From positions 1-28,084 of the forward strand of contig JAOAIA010000011.1 of NCBI GenBank assembly GCA_026414955.1: a stretch of DNA of 28,084 nt, read 5' to 3'. Within the stretch, counting starts at the first letter, position 1; every line of letters starts with the position of its first letter. Source of the DNA: Candidatus Bipolaricaulota bacterium (GTDB lineage Bacteria; Bipolaricaulota; Bipolaricaulia; RBG-16-55-9; DRXL01). This document shows positions 7,957 to 15,770 of this stretch, in pieces. Under the pieces are notes generated by a model. That model made no database searches, had not been told where the DNA came from, and was given only the letters and a program-made list of their open reading frames with translations. The translations under genes and the position numbers were made by a program.

Positions 7957-8322
7957 ATAGCGTAGGGCGAGCTTGAGCGTATCGAGGGCGAGCAGGGCGC
8001 AGCGAGGGCGGCTGAGCATGATCTCGCGCCCGACCCAGCTCGTGATGTCGTCCACGGAGAGACTCGCGGCATACGAGAGCGCTTGGCCTTTGAGCTTCTC
8101 CGTGAGCATTGAAGCCGCAGCTTGGCTGACGGTGCAGCCCTCGCCTTCAAAAGCGATATCTGTGATGCGCTCTGAATCGTCTATCTTGAGATAGAGCGTG
8201 ATGATGTCGCCGCAGCCGGGGTTGCCCCAGGTCATGTGGGCATCGGGGTTTTCGAGCTTGCCCCGGTTGCGCGGGTTCTCGTAGTGATCCAAGAGCAATT
8301 CGATCTGGGCTTGGCGGTCCAT
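7936..8322 (-). CDS. U-type iron-sulfur cluster scaffold (IscU/SufU/NifU N-terminal family)
   Basis: Scaffold on which a cysteine desulfurase and partners assemble an Fe-S cluster. The 128 residues contain the three ligand cysteines C37 (NPGCGD, with Asp39), C63 (GEGCTVSQ) and C108 (RPRCALLALDTLK). The C63-C108 spacing is short, as in IscU (E. coli C37/C63/C106), and lacks the roughly 20-residue insertion of Gram-positive SufU. The residue before the third Cys is Arg, as in SufU, not the His of IscU, so this is an intermediate type. No cysteine desulfurase, chaperone or ferredoxin lies nearby; the upstream gene is a sulfurtransferase. The ATG at 8322 has only a weak ribosome site (TTAGGT) supplied by the intergenic repeat. 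Confidence 0.93.
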   Translation of the reverse strand: MDRQAQIELLLDHYENPRNRGKLENPDAHMTWGNPGCGDIITLYLKIDDSERITDIAFEGEGCTVSQAAASMLTEKLKGQALSYAASLSVDDITSWVGREIMLSRPRCALLALDTLKLALRYLPKKLV

Positions 8323-8324
8323 TG

Positions 8325-8385
8325 GGACCTAACCCCCTAGCCCCCTTGCCGACGCGGGCCATGCTGGGGAGGGGCCGGGGAAGAA
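8325..8385. repeat. C/G-rich dispersed repeat (GACCTAACCCC type)
   Basis: The 64 bases between the rhodanese stop and the scaffold start begin (plus strand) GGACCTAACCCCCTAGCCCC and end GGGGAGGGGCCGGGG, imperfectly self-complementary. A shorter relative, GACCTAACCCC on the minus strand, lies at 26314-26344. It resembles small palindromic intergenic repeats and provides the leader of the scaffold gene. I see no separate promoter in it. Confidence 0.5.
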
Positions 8386-8386
8386 G

Positions 8387-9247
8387 TTACGGCTCAGCTC
8401 CCTTCTTGATCGGCACGTTCACTAAGTTGCCCCACTCCGTCCACGACCCATCATAGTTCTTCACCCTGGGGTAGCCCAACAGATACGTGAGCACGAACCA
8501 CGTATGCGAGCTGCGCTCCCCAATGCGACAGTACGCAATGACGTCTTTCCCTGGAGTAATGCCGTAGCTTTCGTAGAGCTTTCGCAACTCTTCGACGGGC
8601 TTAAAAGTGCTGTCGTCGGGGTTGACGGCTTGCGCCCAGGGGATATTGACTGCTCCGGGGATGTGGCCTCCCCGTTGTGCGCCTTCTTGCGGGTATTCGG
8701 GCATGTGAATCAGCTCGCCTGTGTACTCTTTGGGCGTGCGCACGTCAATCAAGACGCGATCCGAGCGATTCAAGCTCGCTAAGACTTCATCCCTGAAGGC
8801 GCGGATGGACGGATCGGGGTCTTGGGCGCGATAGACGGTCTTGGGATAGCGAGGGACTTCTTTGGTGAGCGGGCGCTGCTCGTCTATCCATTTCTTGCGT
8901 CCGCCGTTCATAATTTTGAGCTTTCTATCGTCATGGCCGAAGTAGCGAAAGAGCCAGAACGAGTACGCCGCGTACCAATTATGCTTGTCGCCGTAGAAGA
9001 CGATGGTCGTGTCGTTGGCGATGCCGCGCTCGCTCAGGAGCTGTTCAAACTGCTCTTTGGTGAGGAAGTCGCGTTTGGTGGGGTGCTGCAGATCGGTGAA
9101 CCAATCTATCTTGACGGCACCGGGGATGTGGCCTTGCTCATAGAGCAACACGTCTTCGTCTGACTCGACGATGCGCACGCTGGGGTCGTTCAAGTGCTCC
9201 GCGACCCAGCCAGTTTCGACTAAGACATCGGGACGCGCATAGCTCAT
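8387..9247 (-). CDS. Thiosulfate sulfurtransferase (two-domain rhodanese)
   Basis: Moves sulfane sulfur from a donor such as thiosulfate to an acceptor through a persulfide on the active-site cysteine. The 286 residues form two rhodanese domains. The N-terminal one is inactive (its loop FYGDKHNWYAAY has no Cys). The C-terminal one carries the catalytic loop YCRIGERSSHTWF with Cys240. HIPGAV occurs in both domains, as expected. The CRIGERSSHTWF loop resembles SseA-like thiosulfate sulfurtransferases more than mercaptopyruvate enzymes. It has a near-consensus promoter of its own and a GGAGG site. The Fe-S scaffold gene follows on the same strand, so a role in sulfur supply is plausible but inferred. 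Confidence 0.95.
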   Translation of the reverse strand: MSYARPDVLVETGWVAEHLNDPSVRIVESDEDVLLYEQGHIPGAVKIDWFTDLQHPTKRDFLTKEQFEQLLSERGIANDTTIVFYGDKHNWYAAYSFWLFRYFGHDDRKLKIMNGGRKKWIDEQRPLTKEVPRYPKTVYRAQDPDPSIRAFRDEVLASLNRSDRVLIDVRTPKEYTGELIHMPEYPQEGAQRGGHIPGAVNIPWAQAVNPDDSTFKPVEELRKLYESYGITPGKDVIAYCRIGERSSHTWFVLTYLLGYPRVKNYDGSWTEWGNLVNVPIKKGAEP

Positions 9248-9279
9248 AGAGTAACCCTCCTGTCACAGGGCACAGGGTA

Positions 9280-9308
9280 AGTATAAAAAATCGGACTAAT
9301 TTTGTCAA
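9280..9308 (-). promoter_or_regulatory. Near-perfect sigma70 promoter of the rhodanese gene
   Basis: Minus strand: TTGACA (9303-9308), 17-base spacer, TATACT (9280-9285), followed by a leader of about 26 bases with GGAGGGTTACTCTATG. The -35 box adjoins the end of a palindromic repeat (family I). Confidence 0.8.
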
Positions 9309-9314
9309 GTTTTT

Positions 9315-9376
9315 GGGTCACGGAATGAAAGCCGTTTCCGTGTCATCCGTGGCTTTTTCCGTGCTTTCCGTGATTC
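9315..9376. repeat. Family I palindromic repeat, copy 1 (divergent)
   Basis: Plus strand runs from GGGTCACGGAA to TTTCCGTGATTC, with internal TTTCCGTG, ATCCGTGG and TTCCGTG units. It fills the gap between the SDR stop codon and the rhodanese promoter; the last bases touch the SDR stop (9376-9378). It shares the GTCACGGAA..TTCCGTGATTC ends with the other copies. The minus-strand reading ends ..CCGTGACCCAAAAACTTGACA, i.e. at the -35 box. Confidence 0.75.
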
Positions 9377-10152
9377 TAAAAGATCCCCTTGACCAGCCCG
9401 CCGTCAACGTGGATGACCGTTCCTGTAATATAGCGCGCGTTCTCCGACGCCAAGAACGCGACTAAGTCAGCAAGCTCCTCAGGCTGGCCCATGCGCCCCA
9501 TCGGGATGTCTTTCGTCCAGAAGCGCCGCGCTTCTTCGACATTCCCCATGGCGCGGAGCAACTGCTCCATACGGTCCGTTTGGGTCGGCCCAGGGCAGAC
9601 CGTGTTCACGGTGATCTTGAAGGGTGCTAGCTCATTGGCCAAGCTCTTGGCCAGCCCGACCACAGCGAGGCGCAGCGAGTTCGAGAGTATCAGATTCTCA
9701 AGGGGCTGCTTGACGGAGACCGACGCAATGTTGATGATCCGTCCGCCACCGCGCTGCTGCATATAGGGAATAGCTTCACGGCAGAGCCGGACGACGCTCA
9801 TGAGCGTCAGGGAGAACGCCTGCTCCCAAGCTGAGTCGTCAAAAGCGAAAAAATTCCCCGGCGGCGGCCCGCCCGCGTTGGTCACCAAGACATCTAAGCC
9901 CCCAAATCTCCTTACTGCCTCGGCGACAAGATTCTTGATGTCGTCGGGGCGCGTGACGTCAGCGCGGATGGGGAGAACTTCCGTCTGGGTGAGAGAGCTG
10001 ATCTCGTGGGCTGTCGCGTGGAGCGTCGTCTCATCGCGGGCGCAGATGGCGAGCTTCATGCCCTCGTGGGCGAGTCGCTTGGCGACGGCTTTCCCAAGGC
10101 CCTTGCTCGCCGCCGCCACAATCCCGACCTTTCCAGCAAGACCTAAGTCCAT
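9376..10152 (-). CDS. SDR-family oxidoreductase with non-canonical active site
   Basis: A 258-residue short-chain dehydrogenase/reductase fold. The dinucleotide motif AAASKGLG (13-20), NAGG (92-95), NIASVS with Ser144 and the C-terminal YITGTVIHVDGG are present. The usual YxxxK is absent: where Tyr and Lys should sit (157 and 161) the sequence is S-N-S-L-R. A recognised subgroup of FabG-like SDRs shows this LSNSLR pattern, so this is not simple decay; substrate and even catalysis are unclear. Start ATG at 10152 with AGGAGGAAG upstream. It stands alone, diverging from the EamA transporter. A better name than 'SDR family oxidoreductase' is not justified. Confidence 0.92.
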   Translation of the reverse strand: MDLGLAGKVGIVAAASKGLGKAVAKRLAHEGMKLAICARDETTLHATAHEISSLTQTEVLPIRADVTRPDDIKNLVAEAVRRFGGLDVLVTNAGGPPPGNFFAFDDSAWEQAFSLTLMSVVRLCREAIPYMQQRGGGRIINIASVSVKQPLENLILSNSLRLAVVGLAKSLANELAPFKITVNTVCPGPTQTDRMEQLLRAMGNVEEARRFWTKDIPMGRMGQPEELADLVAFLASENARYITGTVIHVDGGLVKGIF

Positions 10153-10194
10153 TGGGCATCTTCCTCCTGAGTTGTTATTTTACGGCACTCGCGC

Positions 10195-10224
10195 TTGATG
10201 CGCATCGAACGTCTATGCTAGAAT
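10195..10224 (+). promoter_or_regulatory. Promoter of the EamA transporter with very short leader
   Basis: TTGATG (10195-10200), 18-base spacer, TAGAAT (10219-10224). Only 12 bases separate the -10 box from the ATG at 10237 and there is no Shine-Dalgarno sequence, so the transcript would be leaderless or nearly so. Confidence 0.5.
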
Positions 10225-10236
10225 ACAATCACTAGA

Positions 10237-11100
10237 ATGAAGCCGCCATCGGCGCTGGTCTGGATCATCCTGAGCCTTGCTGTGGGGGTCATCTCGTTCG
10301 CCGCAATCTGGATTCGCTGGGCCGAAGCTCCTCCTATCTCGATTGCGGCCTATCGGCTAGGTATCGCGGTGCTCATCCTCGCTCCCATCGCCCTGAGCAC
10401 GCGCCGCCAGCAGCTTCACGCCCTCACCCCCAGCGACCTGCGCTATGCGCTGCTGGGTGGGGTCTGCCTCGCTCTGCACTTTATCTTCTGGATCAGCTCG
10501 CTGGAGTTCACGTCGGTCGCCAGTTCTGTCGTCTTGGTGACGACGAACCCCATCTTCGTGGCGCTGGGCTCGCATTTTTTGCTCAGAGAACCTGTTGCGT
10601 TGAGCTTAGCCCTAGGGATCGCGATCTCGCTTGTGGGCGGGGTGCTCATCGGGTATGGAGATTTTCTCTCCGGGCCGAACGTGCTCTTAGGAGATGGATT
10701 GGCGCTGCTGGGAGCGGTGATGGCATCGGCATACTTGTTAGTCGGGCGGCGTCTGCGGGCGCACACCGATCTGTTAACGTATATCTTTTTAGTCTATGGC
10801 GCCGCAGCGGTTGTGTTACTGGCGACAGCACTTCTCCTCCAGCAGCCTTTGATGGGATTCCCTCCGGAGACGTATCTCTGGCTCCTATTACTCGCTGTTG
10901 GCCCGCAGCTCATCGGGCACACGAGCTTCAACTGGGCGTTAAAGCACTTACCGGCCAGCACCGTCGCCGTGATAATTTTGGGTGAGCCGGTAGGCTCGAC
11001 GGTGCTCGCGTATTTTTTGCTGGGCGAGCCGGTCACGCTCTTGAAAGCCGTCGGCGGCGCTTTGATACTCGTGGGGATCTATCTCAGCAGCCGCCGTTAG
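10237..11100 (+). CDS. DMT-superfamily transporter, two EamA domains
   Basis: Inner-membrane permease of the drug/metabolite transporter superfamily, 287 residues with about ten hydrophobic helices in two homologous EamA halves. The first half contains WIRWAEAPPISIAAYRLGI and the second half begins near residue 145. The conserved ending ALKHLPASTVAVIILGEPVGST and GGALILVGIYL is typical. Such proteins export or import amino acids, metabolites or drugs; the substrate is not readable. ATG start at 10237 without ribosome site (see promoter). Its TAG stop overlaps the stop of the convergent esterase gene in a shared TTAG, with no hairpin between them. Confidence 0.93.
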   Translation: MKPPSALVWIILSLAVGVISFAAIWIRWAEAPPISIAAYRLGIAVLILAPIALSTRRQQLHALTPSDLRYALLGGVCLALHFIFWISSLEFTSVASSVVLVTTNPIFVALGSHFLLREPVALSLALGIAISLVGGVLIGYGDFLSGPNVLLGDGLALLGAVMASAYLLVGRRLRAHTDLLTYIFLVYGAAAVVLLATALLLQQPLMGFPPETYLWLLLLAVGPQLIGHTSFNWALKHLPASTVAVIILGEPVGSTVLAYFLLGEPVTLLKAVGGALILVGIYLSSRR

Positions 11101-11939
11101 CGCCTGCGCAAGAACTTCAAGACCTCTTCCGTCGTGCGGTCGCCGGGCGCCCCAATGTTGAAGATGATCGTCACGTGATCTCTGCCGGGGATCTCGACGA
11201 GCGCTGCGTCGTTCTCATATTGCTTCAGGAGAGAGAGCAACTGCCGCGCTTGGGCGTCGAAGCCGGGGAAGTCAAACTGCGCATACATGATGAGAAACGG
11301 GGGCTTGTTCGGCCCCACGTGCGTGATAGGAGAAGCATCGCGTCGCACCTGCGGATCAGTGCCGAAGACGACTCGATAGATGTTCACGGGCGCAGGAGGC
11401 TCGATGGTCACGTCATAGATGCCACTGATCGGGATCGCGCCCTCAATTGCTGCCAACGGCAAGTCGTGGGCTCGAAGATATTTTTCGTCGAGCGCCAAGA
11501 GCGCGATCAGATGCCCCCCCGACGAATGTCCCATCACGAAGATCTTTTCGGGATCGCCCCCATACTGAGCGATGTTCTTGTGGACCCAGCTAAACGCGCG
11601 CGCAACGTCCTCAATATGCGCCGGATGCTGGACTTTCGGGCTTAAGCGATAATTGACGACAGCTGTGGCGAAGCCCTGTTCGGCAAAGGCTCGCCCAATG
11701 AACGAATAGAGATTCTTATCGCCCGAAGTCCAGCCGCCGCCGTGCACGAAGAGCAACACCGGAACGTCCTTTACCCCTTCCGGGACAAAGAGATCGAGCC
11801 GATGCTTGACAGGATCGGCATCGGGACCGGCGTAATACGCGATATCTGTATAAGCTTGGAACGCATACGGCGGCGACGGCTGGGCCGATCCCACACTAGC
11901 TACCGCGACAGCGACGACAACCCAAAGCACACGACGCAT
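11097..11939 (-). CDS. Secreted alpha/beta hydrolase (BD-FAE / hormone-sensitive-lipase-like esterase)
   Basis: A 280-residue alpha/beta hydrolase with a cleavable N-terminal signal (MRRVLWVVVAVAVASVGSAQ, cut probably after the AQ region), so it acts outside the cytoplasm. Oxyanion-hole motif HGGGW (66-70), nucleophile elbow GHSSGG with Ser139, an acid residue in the AQFDFPGFDAQ region and the catalytic His in GRDHVTII. This pattern fits small-ester or carbohydrate-ester esterases; the substrate is unknown. AAGGAGGAG lies upstream of the ATG. The gene follows the ABC exporter genes after 15 bases and is probably their third co-transcribed member, though a functional link is only inferred. Confidence 0.93.
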   Translation of the reverse strand: MRRVLWVVVAVAVASVGSAQPSPPYAFQAYTDIAYYAGPDADPVKHRLDLFVPEGVKDVPVLLFVHGGGWTSGDKNLYSFIGRAFAEQGFATAVVNYRLSPKVQHPAHIEDVARAFSWVHKNIAQYGGDPEKIFVMGHSSGGHLIALLALDEKYLRAHDLPLAAIEGAIPISGIYDVTIEPPAPVNIYRVVFGTDPQVRRDASPITHVGPNKPPFLIMYAQFDFPGFDAQARQLLSLLKQYENDAALVEIPGRDHVTIIFNIGAPGDRTTEEVLKFLRRR

Positions 11940-11954
11940 AAGCTCCTCCTTCTC

Positions 11955-13736
11955 TTAGTCAGCCGTGATGGCTTCAGCTTCAGCAAATTGCAGCGTGTAG
12001 AGCGCATGATACAGCCCTTGGCGGGCGAGCAGCTCCTCATGCGTGCCCTGCTCCACGACCACGCCCTTGTGGAGCACGATAATTTTCTCAGATTCTCGAA
12101 TGGTCGAGAGCCGATGCGCAATCGTTATCGAAGTGCGCCCGTGCAGGATCTTGCGCAGCGACTCCTGAATAAGACTTTCGGTTTGGGAGTCAATATTCGC
12201 CGTCGCTTCATCCAAGATCAAAATCTTGGGATCGAAGGCAACAGCACGGGCGAACGCCAAGAGCTGGCGCTGCCCCACGGAGAGCGTCGCGCCGCGCTCC
12301 TTGACCTCAGCGTGATAGCTGCCAGGAAGCTGCTCGATGAATGAACTGGCCTGCACGAACCGTGCGGCTTCAATCGCACGCTCTTTGGGAATTCTCTCGC
12401 TCTGCAGCGTGATGTTGCCCAACACGTCCCCCGAGAAGAGAAAGACATCTTGCAAGACGACGGCCATCTGCGAGCGCAAGAATTTTACGTCAAGCTCGCG
12501 AATGTCTACGCCATCCAAGAGTATCTGCCCTCTCTGGATGTCGTAGAGTCGCGTCAAGAGACTGATAATCGTCGTCTTGCCCGATCCGGTGGGGCCGACA
12601 ATCGCAACGCGCTCGCCAGGCGCAACTCTGAACGAGACGCCCTTCAAGACCCAGTCTTCATCTTCGTAGGCAAACCAGACGTCACGAAACTCTATCGCGC
12701 CTTCGACTCTGGGAAGCATACGCCCTCGCCCGCGATCCTCGGGCTTCTCGTCCAAGAGCAGAAAGATTCTTTCTGCTGAGGCCATCGCGCTCTGCAGAAT
12801 ATTATATTTCTCAGCGAGATCCCTGATCGGGGCAAAGAGCATCTCGACGTAGCTCAAGAACGCGACTAAACTCCCCAGCGTGAAGACGCCCTGCACGACC
12901 CCTCCGCCGCCGTACCAAATGATCAACGCTACAGCGACGGCGCTCATCATGTGAATGATGGGCTGATAAATAGCAAAGACCATCAATTGGCGCATGTTCG
13001 CCTCGAACTCCTCGTAGTTGATGGACTGAAACGTCTTATAGCTGCGCGCTTCTTGGGCAAAGAGCTGAATGATTCTCATCCCGGAGATGCTCTCCTGCAT
13101 ATACGCGTTGAGCTTGGCGAGCTTTCTTCTGAAGTCACGGTAGGCGTCTCTGGCGCGCTTACGAAACTCCCACGTCGCATACGCGATGAGCGGCGCGAGC
13201 ACTAAGATTAAGAGTCCAAGCTGCCAATTCAGTTGGAGCATGATGACGAAAATCCCCAGCACCAAGAAGACGTCTTTAAAGAGATAGACGAGCACCGACG
13301 CGTACATCTCGTTGATCGCTGCGACGTCGTTGGTGGCGCGCGTCACGAGCCGCCCCACGGGATTTTTGTCGAAGAATCGCGTGGGCAGCTTCATCAAGTG
13401 ATCGAAGATTTGGGTGCGCATGTCTTGCATGATCTTCTGCCCGCTCAACTGCAACAGATAGACTTGGGCAAAGCTCGCGAAGAGTCTAAGAACTAAAATG
13501 CCCACGAAGAGCGCAGTCAATCCATACAGCCCGCCAAGCTGCCCCGGACGGATGTACTGATCAATCGCGATCTTGGTGATATAGGGCAGAGCCAGTTCGC
13601 ACGCCGTAATGATCCCAATAAGCCCAAGACAGATCGCGAAGAGCTTGGTGTACGGCTTGACGTAGGTGAGCAGGCGGCGCATGAGCGCCGAATCATACGC
13701 TGCGCCGAGTTTTTCTTCTTCCCAGTGATAAGTCAT
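11955..13736 (-). CDS. ABC exporter half-transporter, catalytic-site subunit
   Basis: A 593-residue fusion of a six-helix membrane domain and a nucleotide-binding domain, the layout of lipid/multidrug exporters (MsbA/BmrD type). NBD motifs: Walker A GPTGSGKT, Q-loop VVLQDVF, Walker B ILILDEATANID with the catalytic Glu, H-loop IAHRLST. The signature is LSVGQ, not LSGGQ. Its start overlaps the stop of the upstream partner (ATGA), so the two are made in step and should form a heterodimer. The ribosome site GGAGGT lies at the foot of a small hairpin. Substrate unknown; expected to be exported across the inner membrane. Confidence 0.95.
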   Translation of the reverse strand: MTYHWEEEKLGAAYDSALMRRLLTYVKPYTKLFAICLGLIGIITACELALPYITKIAIDQYIRPGQLGGLYGLTALFVGILVLRLFASFAQVYLLQLSGQKIMQDMRTQIFDHLMKLPTRFFDKNPVGRLVTRATNDVAAINEMYASVLVYLFKDVFLVLGIFVIMLQLNWQLGLLILVLAPLIAYATWEFRKRARDAYRDFRRKLAKLNAYMQESISGMRIIQLFAQEARSYKTFQSINYEEFEANMRQLMVFAIYQPIIHMMSAVAVALIIWYGGGGVVQGVFTLGSLVAFLSYVEMLFAPIRDLAEKYNILQSAMASAERIFLLLDEKPEDRGRGRMLPRVEGAIEFRDVWFAYEDEDWVLKGVSFRVAPGERVAIVGPTGSGKTTIISLLTRLYDIQRGQILLDGVDIRELDVKFLRSQMAVVLQDVFLFSGDVLGNITLQSERIPKERAIEAARFVQASSFIEQLPGSYHAEVKERGATLSVGQRQLLAFARAVAFDPKILILDEATANIDSQTESLIQESLRKILHGRTSITIAHRLSTIRESEKIIVLHKGVVVEQGTHEELLARQGLYHALYTLQFAEAEAITAD

Positions 13737-15535
13737 AAGACCTCCAGGCTTCGCCTGGACCGTTCGCTTTCGCCAGCCTCCGGCTGGCGAAGATAAGCGT
13801 CAAGCGAAGCTTGCTCGGCTTGTTGCAGCTCATAGAGCCGCGCGTAGATGCCGTCCAACGCTAAGAGTTCTTCGTGGCGTCCGCGCTCCACGATCCGCCC
13901 CTGATCGAAGACCAGAATGAGATCAGACTCTTGCACCGCGGAGATACGATGCGCGATGACAATAGCCGTCTTGGAGCGCATAAAGTTGCTGAGATTGCGT
14001 AAGATCTCTTCTTCTTTCTCCGCGTCCACAGCCGAGAGCGCGTCGTCTAAGATCAGAATCTTGGGATTAAGCAGGAGCGCCCGCGCCAGTGCCACGCGCT
14101 GCTTCTGGCCCCCAGACAAGCTGACACCGCGCTCGCCCACGATCGTGTCCAAGCCGTTGGGAAATTCTAGAATCTCTTCATAGAGGCCGGCAAGCTTGGC
14201 GGCTTCAATGATCTCGCGCTCGGAGGCCGTCGGCTTTCCAAAGGCGATGTTCTCGCGGATCGTCGCGGAGAAGAGAAACGGGTCTTGCGGGACGAGCGCG
14301 ATCTCTCGACGCAGCTCGCTCAGGCGAATCTTCCGAACGTCCACCCCTCCAATAACGAGAGCTTTTTCAGGGGGATCGAAGACCCGCACGAGCAAGTGCA
14401 CGAGCGTGCTCTTGCCCGAACCCGTTAATCCGACGATCCCCAGCTTCTGGCCCTCTTCTAGAGTGAACGAGATATCGCGCAAGACCGGGCGCCCATTGGC
14501 GCTCGGCTCCGCAACGGGATAACTAAATGTGAGATGGCGACACTCGATGGAAGCGCGGGCGGGAAAGGGCTGGGCATCGGGCGCATCGGTGATCTCCGGC
14601 TCAGTTCTGAGAATCTTCTCGAGGCGCTCCATAGAGGCTGCGCCGCGCTGCATTAAGTTTATGACAAAGCCCAAGGCCATCATGGGCCAGGTCAGCATCC
14701 CCAAGTACGATGTGAACGCGACAAAGTCACCCAACGTGATCGCCCCGGAGACCACCTTCTGGCCGCCTACAAACAAGACTATCGCACTCGAGACTCCGGC
14801 CAAGAGCGCGATCATCGGCTCGAAGACGCCCTGCACCCGCACCAAGCTCAAGTTCTTCTGAATAAACAGTTCGTTGGTGCGCCCGAAGTCTTTCGAGAAC
14901 CCAGCTTCTTGAGCGAAGCTCTTGATGACGCGCACGCCGGAGAGTGCCTCGCGGACTTTCTCGGTCAAGACCGAGAACGCTTCTTGGACGGCCATAAAGC
15001 GCCAATGGATCATCCGGCCCACAACGACGACGAAGACCGTCACCAACGGCAGGGGCGTGAACGCATAGAAGACCAGCTGCCAATTGATCGAGAGCATGGC
15101 AGCGAGCGAGAACGAGACCATAATAATCGCGTCAGCCAACGCTAAGATGCCCATCCCGCACGCGAACTGCACCGCCTCGACGTCGTTGGTCGCGTGGGCC
15201 ATGAGATCCCCGGTCTTGGTGTTAGCAAAAAAGTTCGCCGAGAGCTTGACTAAGTGTGCGTAGAGCCGGTCGCGCAGATCGCGTCGGATCATGCGCGATG
15301 CCCCGAAGATAAAATAGCGCCAAAAGAAGCGAAAGATCGCGACCACGATAGCGATCCCAAGAATATACCCAGCGTAGAGCACAAGCTGCGCCGTGCCCGT
15401 CTGCGCGAGCTGATCAATCGCGGCGCGAATGATGAGAGGCACGATGAGCTGAGCGCCGTCAACGATAAAGAGCGCGACAAGCCCTAACAAGATGCGCAGC
15501 CTGTAGCGCCACAGATAGTGAAAGATCCCGCGCAT
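13733..15535 (-). CDS. ABC exporter half-transporter, degenerate-site subunit
   Basis: A 600-residue membrane domain plus NBD, partner of the overlapping downstream gene. Motifs: Walker A GLTGSGKS, Q-loop LVPQDPFLFSATIRENIAFG, canonical signature LSGGQKQR, H-loop IAHRIS. Walker B reads ILILDDALSAVDAEKE: the catalytic Glu is Asp, exactly as in the degenerate subunits BmrC and TM287. The last 20 or so residues (from LRQPEAG) are encoded by two palindromic hairpins and look like repeat-derived extension. ATG at 15535 has no Shine-Dalgarno sequence and its -10 box is 12 bases away, so a nearly leaderless message is likely. Confidence 0.95.
   Translation of the reverse strand: MRGIFHYLWRYRLRILLGLVALFIVDGAQLIVPLIIRAAIDQLAQTGTAQLVLYAGYILGIAIVVAIFRFFWRYFIFGASRMIRRDLRDRLYAHLVKLSANFFANTKTGDLMAHATNDVEAVQFACGMGILALADAIIMVSFSLAAMLSINWQLVFYAFTPLPLVTVFVVVVGRMIHWRFMAVQEAFSVLTEKVREALSGVRVIKSFAQEAGFSKDFGRTNELFIQKNLSLVRVQGVFEPMIALLAGVSSAIVLFVGGQKVVSGAITLGDFVAFTSYLGMLTWPMMALGFVINLMQRGAASMERLEKILRTEPEITDAPDAQPFPARASIECRHLTFSYPVAEPSANGRPVLRDISFTLEEGQKLGIVGLTGSGKSTLVHLLVRVFDPPEKALVIGGVDVRKIRLSELRREIALVPQDPFLFSATIRENIAFGKPTASEREIIEAAKLAGLYEEILEFPNGLDTIVGERGVSLSGGQKQRVALARALLLNPKILILDDALSAVDAEKEEEILRNLSNFMRSKTAIVIAHRISAVQESDLILVFDQGRIVERGRHEELLALDGIYARLYELQQAEQASLDAYLRQPEAGESERSRRSLEVL
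13744..13791. repeat. Two adjacent hairpins inside the ABC subunit junction
   Basis: CCAGGC-TTC-GCCTGG (13744-13758) and TTCGCCAGCC-TCC-GGCTGGCGAA (13769-13791) lie in the last codons of the upstream ABC subunit. On the message, the first-named hairpin is followed directly by AGGTCTTATG, so the GG of the GGAGGT ribosome site of the second subunit is in its stem. This could tie initiation on the second gene to ribosomes finishing the first. Confidence 0.6.
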
Positions 15536-15547
15536 GGTAGCGAAGAG

Positions 15548-15576
15548 ATTGTAACGTGATGGCCCAGAAGTTTCAA
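15548..15576 (-). promoter_or_regulatory. Promoter of the ABC exporter operon, short leader
   Basis: Minus strand: TTGAAA (15571-15576), 17-base spacer, TACAAT (15548-15553). Twelve bases later comes the ATG at 15535, with no ribosome site. The -35 box overlaps the end of the preceding small gene. Confidence 0.6.
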
Positions 15577-15761
15577 CCAGCCAAGCGTTTTTTCAGACGC
15601 TCAAGAGCTTTTTGACGCGCACGAATCTCTTTCTCCCAATAAGCGATGAGCCGCTGGTTGGGGTGCGCCTTGGCTCTCTCGAGGGTGAGCTTTCGCTGAT
15701 GGTCCGCAATGACGCGCTCGGGAGCAGCGATCTGCTTCCGCAGTTTCTTGCGCCATCCCAC
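15573..15761 (-). CDS. Small basic coiled-coil protein, function unknown
   Basis: A 62-residue protein rich in Lys/Arg (MGWRKKLRKQ.., ending ALERLKKRLAG) that is probably one or two long helices. I recognise no family. Start is GTG at 15761 with GAGGAG about five bases upstream; the nearby ATG at 15756 is out of frame. It follows the next listed small gene after nine bases and shares its promoter. The positive charge would suit nucleic-acid or membrane contact, but nothing more can be said. Support for being real comes from the ribosome site and the close coupling. Confidence 0.55.
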   Translation of the reverse strand: MGWRKKLRKQIAAPERVIADHQRKLTLERAKAHPNQRLIAYWEKEIRARQKALERLKKRLAG

Positions 15762-15770
15762 GGAGCTCCT

